Source: Okeania sp. SIO3B5
GTDB lineage: Bacteria > Cyanobacteriota > Cyanobacteriia > Cyanobacteriales > Microcoleaceae
Length of the DNA stretch: 44,033 nucleotides
Direction: 5' to 3'
NCBI RefSeq assembly: GCF_010692555.1
Contig: NZ_JAAHHG010000039.1
Location: forward strand, 1 to 44,033
Shown here: positions 42,387 through 44,033 of the stretch, piece after piece
Numbering within the stretch: position 1 is the stretch's first letter
How the letters are laid out: each line of letters begins with the position of its first letter
Notes under the pieces: generated by a model
The model's input: only the letters and a program-made list of their open reading frames with translations
Told to the model about the DNA's origin: nothing
Database searches by the model: none
Translations under genes and position numbers: made by a program

Positions 42387-43220
42387 ATGGCATCTGATTT
42401 GAACGATTTAATCATAAATCACAGGGACTTAGAAGAATTAACAGGTATTCAGTACATATATAACTCTGAAGAACTAATGAATTTGGCATATGGGTCATTT
42501 ATAATTGATAGTTATTCTGTTTCAGAAGAGGTTATTCGGCCATCTTTAGTCCGAGGTGCAAAAGCAAGAGAGAACTTGTACCAAAAAAAATGCAAGAAAA
42601 TACAGTTTCGTTATGGTTTAATCTTTCTTGCGTGTACGGTGAGTGTCCTCTCATTTTTGGTTTTTTTTGTAGCCCTAACATCCCTTGATTGGGGTCTTGT
42701 AGTATCTGCTATATATATTATTCCCATTGTTGGATGTCTAGTTGCGAGTATTGTGTCTCATAAGGTATTACCTTTAACTCGTTGCATAGGTTCTTTATTT
42801 ACTACTAAATCTGCCAAAAGAAAGTGGAAACAATGGGCTGATTCTTTACAACCAACCCCATTAGGAACATTGATAGATGAAGTCTATAATTACAACAAAA
42901 TTGTAGAGCAGTTTATCAAAAATGTTCAGGTTATAGACCAACTAAAGGCAGTCGGTAATCCGGTGGAAGTTAAGGATAGAGATCAAGTAATTAAAGCATT
43001 TAGAAACATTAAATCAGATTTAGAGAGGGCAATAAAAACAGAAAAAATACTCAGAGAAAACCCCGATTTTAAGCCAGAGGAATTTTCCATAGATTTGACA
43101 TTTTTAAGAGCTGTAAGGTTTGAAGAAAAAGCTCAAACTTACGCCGAGTTTGTTAACGATGCAATAGAAATTGGTCTGAGAGTACAGGAGGAAATGAAAA
43201 ATTTGCAGAATTGGAGTTAG
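42387..43220 (+). CDS. Two-TM membrane protein of unknown function
   Basis: 277 residues, not recognised. ATG follows AGGAAAAAAGTT, a plausible ribosome-binding site. Residues 1-70 are soluble and acidic. Residues about 76-98 (GLIFLACTVSVLSFLVFFVALTS) and 102-124 (WGLVVSAIYIIPIVGCLVASIVS) form a transmembrane hairpin. Residues 125-277 are a charged helical, possibly coiled-coil domain (EKILRENPDFKPEEFSIDL, RFEEKAQTYAEFVNDAIE). No catalytic motif is evident. Flanked by toxin-antitoxin relics, with nothing to link it to the glycan cluster. Codon use looks like a real gene. Confidence 0.7.
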   Translation: MASDLNDLIINHRDLEELTGIQYIYNSEELMNLAYGSFIIDSYSVSEEVIRPSLVRGAKARENLYQKKCKKIQFRYGLIFLACTVSVLSFLVFFVALTSLDWGLVVSAIYIIPIVGCLVASIVSHKVLPLTRCIGSLFTTKSAKRKWKQWADSLQPTPLGTLIDEVYNYNKIVEQFIKNVQVIDQLKAVGNPVEVKDRDQVIKAFRNIKSDLERAIKTEKILRENPDFKPEEFSIDLTFLRAVRFEEKAQTYAEFVNDAIEIGLRVQEEMKNLQNWS

Positions 43221-43295
43221 AGATATTCTAATGCTGCGCGATTGCCTCCGGCACAGCGAAGCTATCGCTCAACTACTAACCTCTTCCTATCTATG

Positions 43296-43613
43296 TTATT
43301 GAATATAAATAACATTACCCTTGTTCAGACTTTCTAAAGCTTTATTTACTTCAATCATTAAAGATTTCAACGTTGCCAGACGGTTATCTTTAGCAATTAA
43401 AACGATTATTATTAAATCAATTTTCTGAAGATTTTGTTGTGAAGTTAAACTTTGATCTATTTTGATAAAAGCATCAAAACTTGATGATGCTAATTTTAAC
43501 AATTCTCCATTTTTTATTCCTGCCCAACCTTGTTATGGAACTGTTATTACTTGATGATTTATAATTTCTCTTTTGAGCTTTTTAGGTAAGCATTCATCGA
43601 GCAATATTTTCAT
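43296..43613 (-). pseudogene. DUF5615 PIN-like toxin with nonsense mutation
   Basis: From ATG at 43613: MKILLDECLPKKLKREI...HQVITVP, then TAA (43533-43535), then QGWAGIKNGELLKLASSS, F-DAF-IKIDQ and on to the stop at 43296. Without the single stop the chain is 105 residues with the DUF5615 landmarks (LLDECLP, GWAGxKNGELL, DAFxxIDQ). The first 20 nt overlap the end of the DUF433 gene, the standard arrangement. The toxin is inactivated while its partner remains. Confidence 0.82.
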
Positions 43614-43821
43614 AAGTTTGTTTCAATAATGTCTCTTGAGCTAATTTTAATAGAGAAACTGCTTGTTCTTGAGTCACCGTAGGAAAATCATCAAGAAAAT
43701 CTGCTATAGTTTCTCCTGCACTTAAATAATCAATAAAGGTTTTAATAGGAACGCGAGTATTTTTAAAGACTGGTGTACCTGATAATATTTCTGGAGATAT
43801 TTCTATTAAATTATTGTTCAT
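43594..43821 (-). CDS. DUF433 antitoxin-like protein
   Basis: 75 residues from the ATG at 43821 (MNNNLIEISPEILSGTPVF); the frame is open ten codons further upstream, but family members start here. Typical DUF433: GTPVFKNTRVPIKTFIDYL, AGETIADFLDDFPTVTQEQAVSLL, a small helix-turn-helix-like fold. It normally represses or neutralises a DUF5615 toxin encoded immediately downstream with overlap. Here the partner is broken by one stop codon, so this gene is an orphan antitoxin. Confidence 0.88.
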   Translation of the reverse strand: MNNNLIEISPEILSGTPVFKNTRVPIKTFIDYLSAGETIADFLDDFPTVTQEQAVSLLKLAQETLLKQTYENIAR

Positions 43822-43929
43822 AGTTTTTGCTGCTCTATAAAACTGATACAAAGCGTCACATAACGTGACTACTTGATGTTTACTTCCTGCTTCTTGTGAG
43901 GCCGTCGGCGGTTACTCATCCACAGGCAT

Positions 43930-44033
43930 TCATGCACAGGCATTCACGGTCGAGCCGACCGCATTTCTTAAATTTATACTGGCGTTTAAATCTCTATCTA
44001 TTGACAACCCACAATCAGAGCAATTATAAGTCC
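43930..44033 (-). CDS. TnpB-type transposase/nuclease, 3' end (runs off the window)
   Basis: Minus-strand reading from the window edge gives TYNCSDCGLSIDRDLNASIN, then LRNAVGSTVNACA-stop (TGA at 43930-43932). CxxCG followed by DRDLNAxxNL is the second zinc-finger knuckle plus the last RuvC Asp of TnpB. The tail differs from the other tnpB copies here, so it is a different element. Only 34 codons are visible. Confidence 0.75.
   Translation of the reverse strand, partial: TYNCSDCGLSIDRDLNASINLRNAVGSTVNACA

Overview
The window looks like chromosome from a filamentous, low-GC cyanobacterium. The evidence is the many HIP1 octamers (GCGATCGC, e.g. near 1804, 9217, 15163, 16744, 22551, 35922 and 40993), the heptanucleotide tandem repeats, an ABC1-kinase gene and NACHT C-terminal sequence of a cyanobacterial type. 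Coding density is low and intergenic spaces are packed with short inverted-repeat elements. This resembles the repeat-rich Trichodesmium/Okeania group, but the genus is inference.

Layout. 0-3 kb: an Rpn/PD-(D/E)XK nuclease-like gene and a small 2TM membrane protein set among MITE-like elements. 3.4-5.3 kb: a translationally coupled DUF262 + HEPN pair, probably an RNase-based defence or toxin-antitoxin module. 5.4-7.5 kb: an ABC1 (AarF/UbiB-type) kinase whose 5' end abuts a TnpB-element relic. 7.5-10.1 kb: repeats, a candidate structured RNA (8631-8994) and an 88-codon unknown gene. 10.2-15.1 kb: a McrB-like AAA+ gene and a LlaJI/McrC-like nuclease gene, separated by 2 kb of MITEs and a 60/63-bp tandem repeat. 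15.1-16.2 kb: long direct repeats and the orphan C-terminal piece of a NACHT NTPase. 16.2-17.6 kb: a TnpB relic and repeats.

17.6-38.4 kb is the most distinctive part. It is a minus-strand series of paralogous genes, each with a long N-terminal array of near-identical TPRs fused to a different carbohydrate-active module. There are four sulfotransferases, one polysaccharide deacetylase and one GT61 glycosyltransferase, plus at least two decayed copies: a collapsed sulfotransferase gene split by a TnpB element, and a duplicated GT61 gene. A divergent gene at 39-41.9 kb encodes three GT2 glycosyltransferase domains in one chain. Together they suggest a TPR-scaffolded pathway for a deacetylated and sulfated surface glycan. 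Functional linkage is inferred from family and neighbourhood only. The TPR coding sequences recombine with each other, so catalytic modules appear to have been exchanged on a shared scaffold.

41.9-44.0 kb: HicA/HicB relics, an unknown two-TM protein, a DUF433 antitoxin-like gene with a nonsense-mutated DUF5615 partner, and the 3' end of a second tnpB gene.

Intergenic DNA contains at least six families of short TIR elements, some nested and one with exact 8-bp target duplications. Many carry expanded heptamer repeats inside. Four TnpB-associated loci share a hairpin whose stem varies in a compensated way around a constant loop.
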